In this document: positions 53,011-63,980 of the stretch, piece after piece
How the letters are laid out: every line of letters starts with the position of its first letter
Numbering within the stretch: the first letter of the stretch is position 1
DNA from: Streptomyces sp. ICC1
GTDB taxonomy: Bacteria; Actinomycetota; Actinomycetes; Streptomycetales; Streptomycetaceae
Reading direction: 5' to 3'
NCBI RefSeq assembly: GCF_003287935.1
Contig: NZ_CP030287.1
Span: 4,974,959-5,038,958 of the forward strand
Length of the DNA: 64,000 bases
The notes under the pieces: model-generated
Seen by the model: the letters and a program-made list of their open reading frames with translations, nothing else
What the model was told of the DNA's origin: nothing
Databases searched by the model: none
Made by a program: the position numbers and the translations under genes

Positions 53011-53853
53011 TCAACTACCGGACACCGCCGGGGCGGTGGGGACGCTCACGTCGAAGCGGTCAGCCTTGGGCGAGGCCTTCAGGAGCGCCGTCAGGGCTCG
53101 GCCCTTCGCCTCACCCTGTTCGCCGCTCCCCCAGACCACCGACCGGCCCCCCGACAGCTCCAACACCACGGAGTCGTAGGACCGGACCTTGACCTGCACG
53201 GTCTCCTTGCGGACGGCTTCCGGGAGGTCGCCGGCGACGCCGACGGCCTCGTGCAGCAGCCGCTCCTCGTCGAAGCGGCGGCCGCTCGGAGACTGTCCGG
53301 CGTTCAATTCGAGGACCGGAACGCCACCGGGTGCTTTCGCAACCGTGTCGAATCGCACACCGGTTGCGTCCACTTCGACGAACTCGGCGTCCTTTTTGAT
53401 GAGCAGAACGGGCTTGCGTTCCGTCACCTTCAGCCCGATTCCGTGCGGCCAGGCCCGCACCACGTCGACCGAATCGATACGGGGCAGCCGGCCGCGGAGC
53501 CGGGCTTCGATCTCATCGGTGTCCACGGACACCATGGGCGCCCCGACGGGCACGGCCGCCGCCGACAGGACCTGCTCCGGGGTCAGGACCTCGGTGCCGC
53601 CCGCGGTGACCTTCTCGACCCGGAGCCAGGAGGACCCGTAGAACACCCAGGTGAGCCCGGCCGCCAGGAGCAGGACCAGGACGAGCCCGGCCACCAGGGC
53701 GGGGCCCCGGCGCAGGCCGCGCAGGGCGCGCGGCCCGCCCGGGCCGGATCGCCCGGGCGGCTTGGGAGCCTTGGGGCGGCCCGGAGAGCCGGCCCCCTTG
53801 CCCTGGCGGGCGGGCCCCGGACTGCCGCGCTGTGCGGTGCTCGCTCCGGCCAC
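53011..53853 (-). CDS. ftsQ: Cell division protein FtsQ
   Basis: A 280-residue bitopic divisome protein. Basic Pro/Gly-rich cytoplasmic tail, TM helix (about 55-75, ALVAGLVLVLLLAAGLTWVF), POTRA domain (LRVEKVTAGGTEVLTPEQVL ...) and FtsQ/DivIB beta domain (VRAWPHGIGLKVTERKPVLL). Start GTG 53853 is supported by AGGAGG 8 bases upstream and lies 17 bases after the murG stop. murC, between murG and ftsQ in many bacteria, is not here, as expected in Streptomyces. Confidence 0.92.
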   Translation of the reverse strand: MAGASTAQRGSPGPARQGKGAGSPGRPKAPKPPGRSGPGGPRALRGLRRGPALVAGLVLVLLLAAGLTWVFYGSSWLRVEKVTAGGTEVLTPEQVLSAAAVPVGAPMVSVDTDEIEARLRGRLPRIDSVDVVRAWPHGIGLKVTERKPVLLIKKDAEFVEVDATGVRFDTVAKAPGGVPVLELNAGQSPSGRRFDEERLLHEAVGVAGDLPEAVRKETVQVKVRSYDSVVLELSGGRSVVWGSGEQGEAKGRALTALLKASPKADRFDVSVPTAPAVSGS

Positions 53854-53870
53854 TCCTCGTGCCTCCTGCG

Positions 53871-54965
53871 TCAGTGCTTCCTGTTGGCGGCGATCGCCTC
53901 GTACACCATGGCGACCAGCAGGTCGTCCGCGTCCCGGCGGCCGAACTCCGCGGCCGCTCGGGACATCTCGTAGAGCCGGTGCGGGTCGGCCAGGACCGGG
54001 ACGATCTGGCCGAGCACCCATTCGGGCGTCAGTTCCGCGTCGTCCACGAGCAGGCCGCCGCCGGCCTTGACCACCGGCTGGGCGTTGAGCCGCTGTTCGC
54101 CGTTGCCGATCGGCAGCGGTACGTAGGCGGCGGGCAGCCCGACGGCGGAGAGTTCGGCGACGGTCATCGCCCCCGCGCGGCACAGCATCATGTCGGCGGC
54201 GGCGTACGCGAGGTCCATCCGGTCCACGTACGGTACCGGCACGTAGGGCGGCATCCCGGGCATGTTGTCGACACGCGGCAGTTCGTTCTTCGGCCCGACC
54301 GCGTGCAGGATCTGGATCCCGGAGCGCTGGAGGGTCGGCGCGACCTGCTCGATCACCTCGTTCAGGCGGCGGGCGCCCTGCGAGCCGCCGGAGACCAGCA
54401 GCGTCGGCAGGTTGGGGTCCAGGCCGAAGGCGGCGCGCGCCTCCGGGCGGACCGCGGCCCGGTCCAGGGTGGAGATGGTGCGGCGCAGCGGGATGCCCAC
54501 GTAGCGGGCGCCGCGCAGCTTGCTGTCGGGGGTGGAGACCGCGACGGCGTGCGCGTACCGGGAGCCGATCTTGTTGGCCAGTCCGGGCCGCGCGTTGGCC
54601 TCGTGGACGATGATCGGCACCCCGAGGCGCTTGGCCGCGAGGTAGCCGGGCAGGGCCACGTAGCCGCCGAAGCCGACGACGCAGTCGGCCTTGGTGCGGA
54701 TGAGGATCTCCTCCGCGGCCTTGATGGTGCCGCGCAGCCGTCCGGGGACGGTGATCAGCTCGGGCGTGGGCCTACGGGGCAGCGGGACGGCCGGGATCAG
54801 TCCCAGCTCGTAGCCGCGCTCCGGCACCAGGCGGGTTTCGAGTCCGCGTTCCGTGCCCAGGGCGGTGATGCCCACGGAAGGGTCCTGCCTGCGCAGGGCG
54901 TCCGCGAGGGCGAGCGCCGGCTCGATGTGTCCGGCGGTCCCCCCACCGGCTAGTACGACATGCAC
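53871..54965 (-). CDS. murG: MurG glycosyltransferase
   Basis: A 364-residue GT28 enzyme that adds GlcNAc to lipid I, giving lipid II, on the inner face of the membrane. N-terminal glycine motifs [20 protein letters not shown] and later [17 protein letters not shown]-GlcNAc site [20 protein letters not shown]. It starts 6 bases after the ftsW stop. Confidence 0.96.
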   Translation of the reverse strand: MHVVLAGGGTAGHIEPALALADALRRQDPSVGITALGTERGLETRLVPERGYELGLIPAVPLPRRPTPELITVPGRLRGTIKAAEEILIRTKADCVVGFGGYVALPGYLAAKRLGVPIIVHEANARPGLANKIGSRYAHAVAVSTPDSKLRGARYVGIPLRRTISTLDRAAVRPEARAAFGLDPNLPTLLVSGGSQGARRLNEVIEQVAPTLQRSGIQILHAVGPKNELPRVDNMPGMPPYVPVPYVDRMDLAYAAADMMLCRAGAMTVAELSAVGLPAAYVPLPIGNGEQRLNAQPVVKAGGGLLVDDAELTPEWVLGQIVPVLADPHRLYEMSRAAAEFGRRDADDLLVAMVYEAIAANRKH

Positions 54966-54971
54966 CGAAAT

Positions 54972-56369
54972 TCACCGCTCTCCGGACGGACGCTTCTTGA
55001 CGCGCCGTCTCATCGACTTCCATCTCTGCCCGGTCCGCTGCCTGCCGTTCTTCGGCTTGCGCATCGCGAGTGCCGCGCGTGCCGCCGGTTCCTCACGCGC
55101 GAACGCGATGAGCAGTCCGACCGCGAACATGGTCGGCAGCAGGGCCGACCCCCCGTAGGAGAACAGCGGGAGCGGGACCCCGGCGATCGGCAGCAGACCG
55201 AGCACCGCACCGATGTTGATCACGGCTTGCGCCGTGATCCAGGTGGTCACGCCTCCCGCGGCAAACCGTACGAAGGGGTCCTCCGTGCGTCCGGCCACGC
55301 GGATACCCGCATAGCCTAGGGCCGCGAACAGGGCGAGCACCGACAGAGTCCCCGCCAGACCCAGTTCCTCGCCGGTGATGGCGAAGATGAAGTCGGTGTG
55401 GGCCTCTGGCAGTTGCCCCCATTTTTCCACACTGGCACCCAGACCGGAACCGAACCATCCGCCGGAGGCGAGGGCGTAGATTCCGTGGACCGCCTGCCAG
55501 CACAGGTCGTTCTTGCCCGGCTCGGTCGCGCCGATGCACTCGAGCCGGTCCATGCGGTGCGGGCTGGTCTTGATGAGCAGCACGACGAGCACGCCCGCGA
55601 AGGCCAGCACCGCCGCGAACATCCGCGTGGGCGCCCCGGCCAGCCACAACAGGCCGAACAGGACGGCCCCGAGGATCATCGCGGTGCCCATGTCCCCGCC
55701 CAGCATGATGAGCCCGAGCAGCAGGAAGGTGACCGGGACCAGCGGCACCAGCAGGTGCTTCCACTGGCTCAGCAGGTCCTTCTCGCCCTTGCGCGCGAGC
55801 AGGTCGGCGCCCCAGAGGATGAGGGCGAGTTTGCCGAACTCACTGGGCTGGAGCATGAACGGACCGCCAAGGGAGATCCAATTCTGGTTGCCGTTGACCG
55901 ATACGCCTATCCCCGGGACCTGGACCAGGACCATGAGGAAGAGGGTGCCGGCGAGCACGGGGTAGGACAGCGCCCGGTGCAGTTTGACGGGCATCCGGGA
56001 GGCGATCAGCAGCAGTCCGGTGCCGATCAGGGCGGCGAGGAACTGCTTCTTGAAGAAGTACGCGTCGCCCAGGCCGAGCTGGAGGGCCTTGATCATCGAG
56101 GCCGAGTAGACCATCACCAGGCCGAGCACGGTGATGAGCAGCGAGCTGCCGAAGATCAGGTAGTACGCGGTGAGCGGCCGGTCCCAGGCCCTGCGCAACT
56201 GCCGCTGCGTACGCCGCAGGCCGGCCAGCGGCCCGCCCGCGGCGGACCGTCCCGCGCGCGCGGCGGGGCGCGGCCGGCCCGGTGTCCGGTCGGCCTTGGG
56301 TGCTCTGGCGCCCTTGGCGGGCTTGTCGGCTGACGGCCGCCGCCCCGGCAGCATCTGCTTGGCCGGCAT
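54972..56369 (-). CDS. ftsW: Divisome SEDS protein FtsW
   Basis: A 465-residue polytopic SEDS glycosyltransferase that makes septal peptidoglycan with FtsI. A disordered basic N-terminus (about 1-75) precedes ten helices; typical loops: SVNGNQNWISLGGPFMLQPS EFGKLAL, FIFAITGEELGLAG, GLLPIAGVPLPLFSYGGSAL. The long basic N- and C-termini (RRRVKKRPSGER) are usual in Streptomyces. Start ATG 56369 has GGAGGGGAAGATCACAG upstream. Confidence 0.94.
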   Translation of the reverse strand: MPAKQMLPGRRPSADKPAKGARAPKADRTPGRPRPAARAGRSAAGGPLAGLRRTQRQLRRAWDRPLTAYYLIFGSSLLITVLGLVMVYSASMIKALQLGLGDAYFFKKQFLAALIGTGLLLIASRMPVKLHRALSYPVLAGTLFLMVLVQVPGIGVSVNGNQNWISLGGPFMLQPSEFGKLALILWGADLLARKGEKDLLSQWKHLLVPLVPVTFLLLGLIMLGGDMGTAMILGAVLFGLLWLAGAPTRMFAAVLAFAGVLVVLLIKTSPHRMDRLECIGATEPGKNDLCWQAVHGIYALASGGWFGSGLGASVEKWGQLPEAHTDFIFAITGEELGLAGTLSVLALFAALGYAGIRVAGRTEDPFVRFAAGGVTTWITAQAVINIGAVLGLLPIAGVPLPLFSYGGSALLPTMFAVGLLIAFAREEPAARAALAMRKPKNGRQRTGQRWKSMRRRVKKRPSGER

Positions 56370-56445
56370 CTGTGATCTTCCCCTCCACTCGTACGAGGCG
56401 AGCGGCCGGTCGGCCCGAGGGAACCCGCCCTGGAGCGGGCCGGCC

Positions 56446-57882
56446 CTAGGCCTTCTCGGCGGCCAGTTCGCGCACCGCGTCGGCGAACGCGTCGCCACGC
56501 TCGTTGTAGTTCGCGAACATGTCCATCGAGGCGCAGGCCGGTGCCAGCAGTACCGTGTCGCCGGTTTCCGCGAGCCGGGCCGCTTCCCGGACCGCCGCGA
56601 GCATCGCCCCAGTGTCGGTCTGCCCGAGGTCCACGACCGGGACCTGCGGGGCGTGTCGCGCCAGCGCCTCGGCGATCAGCGCCCGGTCGGCGCCGATCAG
56701 CACGACGGCGCGCAGCCGCTTCGCCGACTTCCGCACGAGCTCGTCGAATGTGGCGCCCTTGGCGAGGCCGCCGGCGATCCAGACGACCGGCTCGAAGGCG
56801 GCCAGGGAGGCTTCGGCGGCGTGGGTGTTGGTGGCCTTGGAGTCGTCGATGTAGGTGACCCCGGCGACCTCGGCCACGTGGCTGACCCGGTGCGCGTCGG
56901 GCCGGAAGGCCCGCAGTCCGTCACGGACGGCGCGCGGGGTCACTCCGAAGGCGCGGGCCAGGGCCGCGGCCGCGAGGGCGTTGGCGATGTTGTGGGGGGC
57001 CGGCGGGTTGACGTCCGCGACCTCGGCGAGCTCCTGGGCGTTCTTCTGCCGGTTCTCGACGAAGGCTCGGTCGACGAGGATCCCGTCGACGACGCCGAGC
57101 ATGGAGGGGCCGGGGGCTCCGAGGGTGAAGCCGATGGCGCGGCAGCCCTCTTCGACGTCGGCCTCCATGACCAGGTTCTCGGTGGCCTTGTTGTCGGCGG
57201 CGTCCGCGTTGTAGACGCAGGCCACCGAGTTGCCCTCGTAGATGCGGCCCTTGTCGGCGGCGTAGGCGTCCATCGAGCCGTGCCAGTCGAGGTGGTCCGG
57301 GGCCAGGTTCAGGACGGCCGCGGAGTGGACGCGCAGCGAGGGCGCCCAGTGCAGTTGGTAGCTGGAGAGTTCGACGGCGAGGACGTCGTACCTCTCCTCG
57401 CCGGTGACCACGTCGATGATCGGGGTGCCGATGTTGCCGACGGCGGCGGTCTTGAGGCCGGCGGCCCGCAGGATCGACGCGAGCATCTGGGTCGTGGTGG
57501 TCTTGCCGTTGGTCCCGGTGATCGCGAGCCACGGCGCGGCGTTCTCGCCGCGCAGCCGCCAGGCGATCTCCACGTCTCCGACGACGTCCACGCCGGCCGC
57601 CGCGGCAGCCGCGAAGAGCGGGCTGCCGGGCTTCCAGCCGGGCGAGGTGACCACGAGGTCGGTGCCCTCGGGGAGGGTCTCCGCGTCCGCCAGGCGTACG
57701 GAGATCCCGGCCGCCCGGAGTTCGGCGGCCCGGGCCCGGTGGCCCTCGCCGTCGCCGCCGTCGACCACGGTGACGACGGCGCCGAGGCCGGCCAGGGCGC
57801 GGGCGGCGCTGACGCCGCTCACGCCGAGACCGGCGACGGTGATGTTCTTGCCGTGCCAGGACGTCACTTGTCGGCTGCCCAT
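56446..57882 (-). CDS. murD: MurD ligase
   Basis: A 478-residue UDP-MurNAc-L-Ala:D-Glu ligase. Rossmann N-domain ([20 protein letters not shown]), ATP loop [15 protein letters not shown], central [20 protein letters not shown], and C-terminal [17 protein letters not shown]. The start is uncertain: ATG 57882 overlaps mraY by 19 bases, while GTG 57867 would give a GTGA overlap with the mraY stop. I list the longer form. Confidence 0.95.
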   Translation of the reverse strand: MGSRQVTSWHGKNITVAGLGVSGVSAARALAGLGAVVTVVDGGDGEGHRARAAELRAAGISVRLADAETLPEGTDLVVTSPGWKPGSPLFAAAAAAGVDVVGDVEIAWRLRGENAAPWLAITGTNGKTTTTQMLASILRAAGLKTAAVGNIGTPIIDVVTGEERYDVLAVELSSYQLHWAPSLRVHSAAVLNLAPDHLDWHGSMDAYAADKGRIYEGNSVACVYNADAADNKATENLVMEADVEEGCRAIGFTLGAPGPSMLGVVDGILVDRAFVENRQKNAQELAEVADVNPPAPHNIANALAAAALARAFGVTPRAVRDGLRAFRPDAHRVSHVAEVAGVTYIDDSKATNTHAAEASLAAFEPVVWIAGGLAKGATFDELVRKSAKRLRAVVLIGADRALIAEALARHAPQVPVVDLGQTDTGAMLAAVREAARLAETGDTVLLAPACASMDMFANYNERGDAFADAVRELAAEKA

Positions 57883-58934
57883 CCCGCGTAGAAGAGTCCG
57901 AGGCCCACGATCACGCACATGCCCTGGATGATCCAGAACCTGACCACGACAAGGACTTCGGACCACCCCTTCAGTTCGAAGTGGTGCTGCAGTGGCGCCA
58001 TCCGGAAGACGCGCTTGCCGGTCATCTTGAAGGAGCCGACCTGGATGACGACCGACATGGTGATCAGGACGAAGAGGCCGCCGAGGAGCGCCATCAGGAA
58101 CTCCGTGCGGGAGCAGATCGCCAGGCCGGCGAGCGCTCCGCCGAGGGCCAGCGAACCGGTGTCGCCCATGAAGATCTTGGCGGGCGAGGTGTTCCACCAC
58201 AGGAAGCCGAAGCAGGCGCCCATCAGGGCGGAGGCGACGACCGCGAGGTCCAGTGGGTCCCGTACCTCGAAACAGGCGGCCGGGTTGGTCAGGGTCTGCG
58301 CGTTGGCGCAGGACTCCTGGTACTGCCAGACGCCGATGAAGGTGTAGGCGCCGAAGACCATCACGGCGGCGCCGGTGGCCAGGCCGTCCAGACCGTCGGT
58401 CAGGTTCACGCCGTTGGACATCGCCAGGATCATGAACAGCGCCCAGACGACGAACAGCACCGGGCCGATCGACCAGCCGAAGTCCGTGACGAACGACAGC
58501 TTGGTGGAGGCCGGGGCGAGCCCGCGCGCGTCCTTGAACTGCAGCGCGAGCACCGCGAAGGCGATGCCGACGATCAGCTGGCCGGCCATCTTGGCCTTGG
58601 CCCGCAGACCGAGCGAACGCTGCTTGACGATCTTGATGTAGTCGTCGAGGAAGCCGACCACTCCCATGCCCGCCATCAGCATGAGGACCAGCAGGCCCGA
58701 GAAGGTGGGCTGGCTTCCGGTGATCACCTTGGTGAGGGCGTACGCGATCAGCGTGGCCAGGATGAAGGAGATGCCGCCCATGGTGGGCGTGCCCTTCTTC
58801 CCGGCGTGGCCGCGCGGACCGTCGTCGCGGATGAACTGGCCGTAGCCCTTGCGGGCCAGACCCTTGATCAGCAGCGGGGTGCCGATGAGCGTGAGGAAGA
58901 GTCCGATGACTCCGGAGAACAGGATCTGCCTCAT
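57864..58934 (-). CDS. mraY: MraY phospho-MurNAc-pentapeptide transferase
   Basis: A 356-residue ten-helix enzyme that links UDP-MurNAc-pentapeptide to undecaprenyl phosphate (lipid I). Motifs: [56 protein letters not shown] and the late [13 protein letters not shown], with catalytic Asp and His residues. ATGA overlap with murF. Confidence 0.97.
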   Translation of the reverse strand: MRQILFSGVIGLFLTLIGTPLLIKGLARKGYGQFIRDDGPRGHAGKKGTPTMGGISFILATLIAYALTKVITGSQPTFSGLLVLMLMAGMGVVGFLDDYIKIVKQRSLGLRAKAKMAGQLIVGIAFAVLALQFKDARGLAPASTKLSFVTDFGWSIGPVLFVVWALFMILAMSNGVNLTDGLDGLATGAAVMVFGAYTFIGVWQYQESCANAQTLTNPAACFEVRDPLDLAVVASALMGACFGFLWWNTSPAKIFMGDTGSLALGGALAGLAICSRTEFLMALLGGLFVLITMSVVIQVGSFKMTGKRVFRMAPLQHHFELKGWSEVLVVVRFWIIQGMCVIVGLGLFYAGWAADK

Positions 58935-60355
58935 CGGCCGGCGACCTCGCCCTCGCGCTCCAGCAACGCCAGCGCGACCCGCTCCAGACCAATGGACCTG
59001 GAAGCCTTCACCAGCACGACGTCTCCCGGGCGCAGTTCACTGCGCAACAGGTCGACCGCCGCCTGCGCGTCGGACACGAGCACCGACTCCTCACCCCACG
59101 AACCCTCGTTATATGCGCCCAGTTGCAGCCAGGACGCTTCCCTGCCCCCGACTGCTACGAGCTTGCTCACGTTGAGCCGGACGGCAAGCCGTCCCACCGC
59201 GTCGTGCTCGGCCAGCGACGCGTCACCCAACTCGGCCATGGGGCCGAGCACCGCCCACGTACGTCCCCCGTTGGCCCTGGCGCTGCCGCCCATCGCGGCA
59301 AGCGCGCGCAGGGCGGCCCGCATGGACTCGGGATTCGCGTTGTAGGCGTCGTTGACGATCGTCACGCCGTCCGCCCGCTCGGTGACCTCCATCCGCCACC
59401 GGGACAGGGTGCCCGCCCCGGAGAGCGCGGTGGCGATCTCTTCGACGGACATGCCCAGTACGTGGGCGACGGCGGCCGCGGCGAGCGCGTTCGACACGTG
59501 GTGCTCACCGTACAGCCGCAAGGTCACTTCGCCGCACCCGGTGGGTGTGTGGAGTGTGAAGGAGGGCTGTCCCGCCGGTGTCATCCGCACCTCGGTGGCC
59601 CGTACGTCGGCGTCCTCGGCCTCCCCGAACAGGACCGTGCGGGCCTTGGTGCGCGCGGACATCGGGCGGACCAGGGGGTCGTCGGCGTTCAGCACGGCGA
59701 TCCCGCCGTCGGCCGCCGCCGGCAGGGCTTCCACCAGCTCGCCCTTGGCCTGGGCGATCTGTTCCCGGCCGCCGAACTCGCCGATGTGGGCGGTGCCGAC
59801 GTTCAGGACGAGGCCGATGCGCGGGGGCGTCAGGCCGGTGAGGTAGTCGATGTGGCCGATCCCGCGGGCACCCATCTCCAGCACCAGGTGCCGGGTGTCC
59901 TCGGCGGCCTTGAGCGCGGTGAGCGGCAGGCCGATCTCGTTGTTGAGGGAGCCGGGCGTCCACACCGTGGGCGCGTGGGTCTGGAGCACCTGGGCGATGA
60001 GGTCCTTGGTGGACGTCTTCCCGGCGGAGCCGGTCAGGGCCACCACGTCGGTGCCCAGGCGTTCGACGACGGCCCGGGCGAGGGCGCCGAGCGCCTTCTC
60101 GACGTCGGGGACGACGATCGCCGGGACGCCGACGGGGCGGGCCGCGAGCACGGCCGCGGCGCCGGCGGCGACCGCGCGCTCGGCGTAGTCGTGGCCGTCG
60201 ACCTGCTCGCCGGCGAACGCGGCGAACAGGCTGCCGGGCTCCACCTGGCGGGAGTCGATGACGACCGGCCCGGTGATGCGGACGGACGGATCCGGTATGT
60301 CGTGGGGCCGCCCGCCGGTGATGTCGGCGATCTCGGCGAGGGAAAGGGCGATCAC
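58931..60355 (-). CDS. murF: MurF ligase
   Basis: A 474-residue enzyme that adds D-Ala-D-Ala to the tripeptide. ATP loop [15 protein letters not shown] (the usual ITGSxGKT); [29 protein letters not shown]-terminal [15 protein letters not shown]. The GTG start shares one base with the murE stop (TAGTG), and the stop overlaps mraY (ATGA). Confidence 0.95.
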   Translation of the reverse strand: MIALSLAEIADITGGRPHDIPDPSVRITGPVVIDSRQVEPGSLFAAFAGEQVDGHDYAERAVAAGAAAVLAARPVGVPAIVVPDVEKALGALARAVVERLGTDVVALTGSAGKTSTKDLIAQVLQTHAPTVWTPGSLNNEIGLPLTALKAAEDTRHLVLEMGARGIGHIDYLTGLTPPRIGLVLNVGTAHIGEFGGREQIAQAKGELVEALPAAADGGIAVLNADDPLVRPMSARTKARTVLFGEAEDADVRATEVRMTPAGQPSFTLHTPTGCGEVTLRLYGEHHVSNALAAAAVAHVLGMSVEEIATALSGAGTLSRWRMEVTERADGVTIVNDAYNANPESMRAALRALAAMGGSARANGGRTWAVLGPMAELGDASLAEHDAVGRLAVRLNVSKLVAVGGREASWLQLGAYNEGSWGEESVLVSDAQAAVDLLRSELRPGDVVLVKASRSIGLERVALALLEREGEVAGR

Positions 60356-62064
60356 TACTGGTTCACCTCGGCCTGTCGGGGACTTTGACGCGCTTGGGTC
60401 TCGATGGCCGCGCGCAGGACCGCACGGTCGTCGAAGGGGCGTACGACGCCCGCGATGTCCTGGCCCTGCTCGTGGCCCTTGCCGGCCACCAGCACGGTGT
60501 CGCCGGCCTCGGCGCGCGCGACGGCGGCGGCGATGGCCGCCGCCCGGTCGGGGTCGACGAGGACGGCGCCCCGCTCGGCGGGGGGCACGGACACGGCGCC
60601 CCGGAGCATCGCGGCGAGGATCGTGAGGGGGTCCTCGGAGCGCGGGTTGTCGGAGGTCAGTACGGCGGTGTCGGCGTACCGGGCGGCCGCGGCGCCCATC
60701 GGGGCCCGCTTGGTCGTGTCGCGGTCGCCGCCGCAGCCGAGCACGATGTGCAGCTTGCCGGTGGTGACCTCGCGCAGGGCCCGCAGGACCGATTCGACGG
60801 CGTCCGTCTTGTGCGCGTAGTCGACGACGGCCAGGTACGGCTGCCCCGCGTCGACCCGCTCCAGGCGGCCGGGGACTCCGGGGACCGCGGCGACGCCGTC
60901 GGCGGCGCTCTGCGGGTCGAGGCCGGCGGCGGCGAGGGTGACGATCGCGGCGACGGTGTTGGCCACGTTGAACGGGCCGGGCAGCGGGGCGGTGGCCCGT
61001 ACCCGCTCGCCCTGCGGACCCACCAGGGTCAGCGTGGAGTCCATGTGGCCCGATACGACGTCCTCGGCGCGCCAGTCGGCGGCCGGGTCGCCGGCGGCGG
61101 AGAAGGTGACGACCGGGATCGGCGACTCCTTGGCGAGGCGCCGGCCGTACGCGTCGTCCACGTTGACCACGCCGAGGCGGGCGCGGCGCTCGGTGAAGAG
61201 CTGCGCCTTGGCCTGGAAGTAGTCCTCCATGTCCGAGTGGAACTCCATGTGCTCCGGGCTCAGGTTGTTGAAGACGGCGACGTCGAAGACGCATCCGTCG
61301 ACCCGGCCGAGCACCAGGGCGTGGCTGGAGACCTCCATGGCGACGGCCTCGACGCCGCGTTCGCGCATGACCGCGAAGAGCGCCTGCAGGTCGGTGGCCT
61401 CGGGGGTGGTGCGCTCGGACTTGATGCGCTCGTCCCCGATGCGCGTCTCGACGGTGCCGATGAGCCCCGTCGTACGTCCGACCCCGCGCAGGCCGCCTTC
61501 GACGAGGTACGCCGTGGTGGTCTTGCCGGAGGTGCCGGTGATGCCGATCCGGAGCAGGGCCTCGCCCGGCCGCCCGTAGATCGTGGCGGCCAGCTCGCCC
61601 ATCCGGCCGCGCGGGTCGGCGACGGCGAGGACCGGGAGCCCGGTGGCCGCGGCGCGCTCGGCGCCGGCCGGGTCGGTCAGCACCGCCGCGGCGCCCAGGG
61701 CGGCCGCCTGCGCGGCGAAGTCCGCGCCGTGCATCCGGGCGCCCGGCAGGGCCGCGTACAGGTCTCCGGGGCGCACGGCACGGGAGTCGTGCGTGATGCC
61801 GGTGATCCGCGTCAGAGGACCGTGGGCGCCAGGGGCTCCGACTCCCAGCAGGTCCGCCAGCTCGCCGAGGGGGATCGGGTGGACGGACAGGGGGCGTGGC
61901 GCTCCCGGCGGCGCTGCCGGGGCGTCGTTCTGGGTGGTTCTGGGCTGATCAGCGTGGGGCACGGCGGTGAGCGTACCGGGCCCGGCGGGCCGCCCGCGAA
62001 GCGAGGGCCCGGCCTCGGTGGCGGCCGCCGTCTGGTTCCCGGGTCCGGGAGTGATCGTTGTCAC
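60355..62064 (-). CDS. murE: MurE ligase (diaminopimelate-adding)
   Basis: A 569-residue enzyme that adds diaminopimelate to UDP-MurNAc-L-Ala-D-Glu. ATP loop GITGTSGKTTTAYLVE; KSERTTPEATDLQ; the substrate motif SDNPRSEDP (DNPR type), which marks diaminopimelate instead of lysine; Streptomyces uses the LL form. The first ~65 residues are a disordered Pro/Ala/Thr extension. GTG start 62064; a later start near SVHPIPLGELADLL is possible. Confidence 0.94.
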   Translation of the reverse strand: MTTITPGPGNQTAAATEAGPSLRGRPAGPGTLTAVPHADQPRTTQNDAPAAPPGAPRPLSVHPIPLGELADLLGVGAPGAHGPLTRITGITHDSRAVRPGDLYAALPGARMHGADFAAQAAALGAAAVLTDPAGAERAAATGLPVLAVADPRGRMGELAATIYGRPGEALLRIGITGTSGKTTTAYLVEGGLRGVGRTTGLIGTVETRIGDERIKSERTTPEATDLQALFAVMRERGVEAVAMEVSSHALVLGRVDGCVFDVAVFNNLSPEHMEFHSDMEDYFQAKAQLFTERRARLGVVNVDDAYGRRLAKESPIPVVTFSAAGDPAADWRAEDVVSGHMDSTLTLVGPQGERVRATAPLPGPFNVANTVAAIVTLAAAGLDPQSAADGVAAVPGVPGRLERVDAGQPYLAVVDYAHKTDAVESVLRALREVTTGKLHIVLGCGGDRDTTKRAPMGAAAARYADTAVLTSDNPRSEDPLTILAAMLRGAVSVPPAERGAVLVDPDRAAAIAAAVARAEAGDTVLVAGKGHEQGQDIAGVVRPFDDRAVLRAAIETQARQSPRQAEVNQ

Positions 62065-62109
62065 TTATGGTGCCTCACGCGTTTCTGGGCGGGCCGCCGG
62101 GCGGACGGG

Positions 62110-63980
62110 TCACTGGCCGGGCTGCGGGCTCGGCTGGGTGCCGGGCTGCGCGCCGGGTTCGTAGGTGACCGGGAGTCCGGCGGGAGCGGTTCCTGTGGGG
62201 GCGACCTGGAGGGTCTTGAGGGCGAACTCCATGACCTTCTTGTAGATGGGTCCGCAGATCTGGCCACCGAAGTAACTGCCCTTGGTGGGGTTCTGGATGG
62301 CGCAGTAGACCGTGATGCGGGGGTTGTCCGCGGGCGCGAAGCCGGCGAAGGAGGCGGTGTAGCCCTTGTAGCGGCCGGTGGTCGGATCCACCCGGTTGGA
62401 GGTGCCGGTCTTGCCGCCGACGCGGTAGCCGGGGATCCGGGCCTTGGTGCCGGTCCCCTCCTGGTCGTCGACGACCGACTCCAGCATCTCCGCGAGGGTC
62501 TTGGCGGTCTCCGGGCTGACCACGCGGTGCTGCGCGGGCGCCGGGGCCGGGGTGAACCGGCCGTCGGGGCCCTTGGTGCCGCGCACCAGCGTGGGCGTGA
62601 TCCGGACGCCGCCGTTGGCGATGGTCGAGTACACGGACGCGGCCTGCATGGCGTTGAGGGACAGGCCCTGGCCGAAGGGGATCGTGTACTGCTGGGAGGT
62701 CGACCAGGCCTCGGGCTTGGCGAGGATGCCGCGGGACTCGCCCGGGTAGTTCAGGCCGGTGGGCTGGCCGATGCCGAACTTGCCCAGGTAGGAGTACAGG
62801 ACCTTGTTGGACTCGGCCTGCGTCGGACCGAGCTGGCCGGTGGCCAGGATCGTGCCGATGTTGGAGGACTTGGCGAGGACCCCGTTGAGGGTCAGGTACC
62901 AGGTCGGGTGGTCGATGTCGTCCTTGAAGAGGCGGTCCCCGCGGTGCAGCCGGTTGGGCACCTCGACGTGGGTGTCGGGGCCGGCCTTCTTCTCCTCCAG
63001 CACGGCGGCCATCGACATCACCTTGGCGGTGGAGCCGGGCTCGTAGACGTCCTGGAGGGCCGCGTTGCCCATGGCGGCGGAACTGGCCTTGGACAGGTCG
63101 TTGGGGTCGAAGCCGGGGGCGTTGGCCATCGCGAGGACCTCGCCGGTGCGGGTGTCCTGGACGATGACGTAGCCGCGGTCGGCCTCCGACTTGGCGACCT
63201 GCTCGGTGATGGCGCTCTGCGCGGCCCACTGGATGTCGCGGTCGATGGTCAGTTCGATGTCCTGGCCGGGCACGGCGGGCTTCTCGCTGGAACCGGCGGT
63301 CGGCACGCGGCGGCCGCCGGACTGGGCGTAGGTGAGCTCGCCGTCCTTGCCCGCCAGCTTCTTGTCGAGGGAGGATTCCAGGCCGCCGCCCCCCTTGCCC
63401 TCGGCGTTGACGTAACCCAGTATCCCGGCGGCGAGGTCGCCGTTGGGGTACACGCGCTTGCTGCTGTTCTCGTTGAACACGCCCGCGATGACGTTGGCCC
63501 CGGGGCCGTTGTTCTTCTTGTCGGCGCTCGCCTTCTCGGCGAAGACCTTCTTGAGGTCCTTGATCTGGTTCCAGACCTGCGGGGTCTGGCGGCGGGCGAG
63601 GACGACGTAGCGGGTGTTCTTCGTCTTGAGGCGCTCGGTGAGCTCCTTGGCGTCCTTGCCGATGATCGGCGCGAGGAGGGCGGCCGCCTGCTCGGGGGCG
63701 TCCGGGGCCTTGCTCTCCTGCGGGGTGAACATGTGCGGGTCGGCCGTGATGTCGTACGCGTCCACGCTGGTGGCGAGCGCCACGCCCTTGCGGTCGGTGA
63801 TCTCCCCGCGCTCGGCGGCCAGGGTGTAGCTGGCGAAACGGTTCTCGGAGGCCTTGGCGGAGTACGCGGACGCGTCGACGGCCTGGACCTGCAGGAGCCG
63901 TACGACGAACGCGAGCATGACGAGCGTCAGCCCGACGCTGACCAGCCGCAGCCGGGGCTTGGGCGCGCCGAGCCGGATGG
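62110..63980 (-). CDS. ftsI: FtsI/PBP3 septal transpeptidase (N-terminus missing)
   Basis: At least 620 residues of a class B penicillin-binding protein that cross-links septal peptidoglycan with FtsW. The visible part begins IRLGAPKPRLRLVSVGLTLV then the TM helix MLAFVVRLLQVQAVDA; dimerisation domain (about 40-240), transpeptidase with SxxK in EPGSTAKVMSMAAVLE, SxN in AKSSNIGT and KTG in GGKTGTSN. The frame is open into the adapter-like bases at 63981-64000, so the cytoplasmic tail is cut off by the contig end. The last residues are a Pro/Gln/Gly-rich tail. Confidence 0.93.

Noticed and set aside
57867..57882. Frameshift or overlap error between mraY and murD
   Set aside because: A 19-base or a GTGA 4-base overlap, depending on start choice, is normal for this tightly packed cluster.
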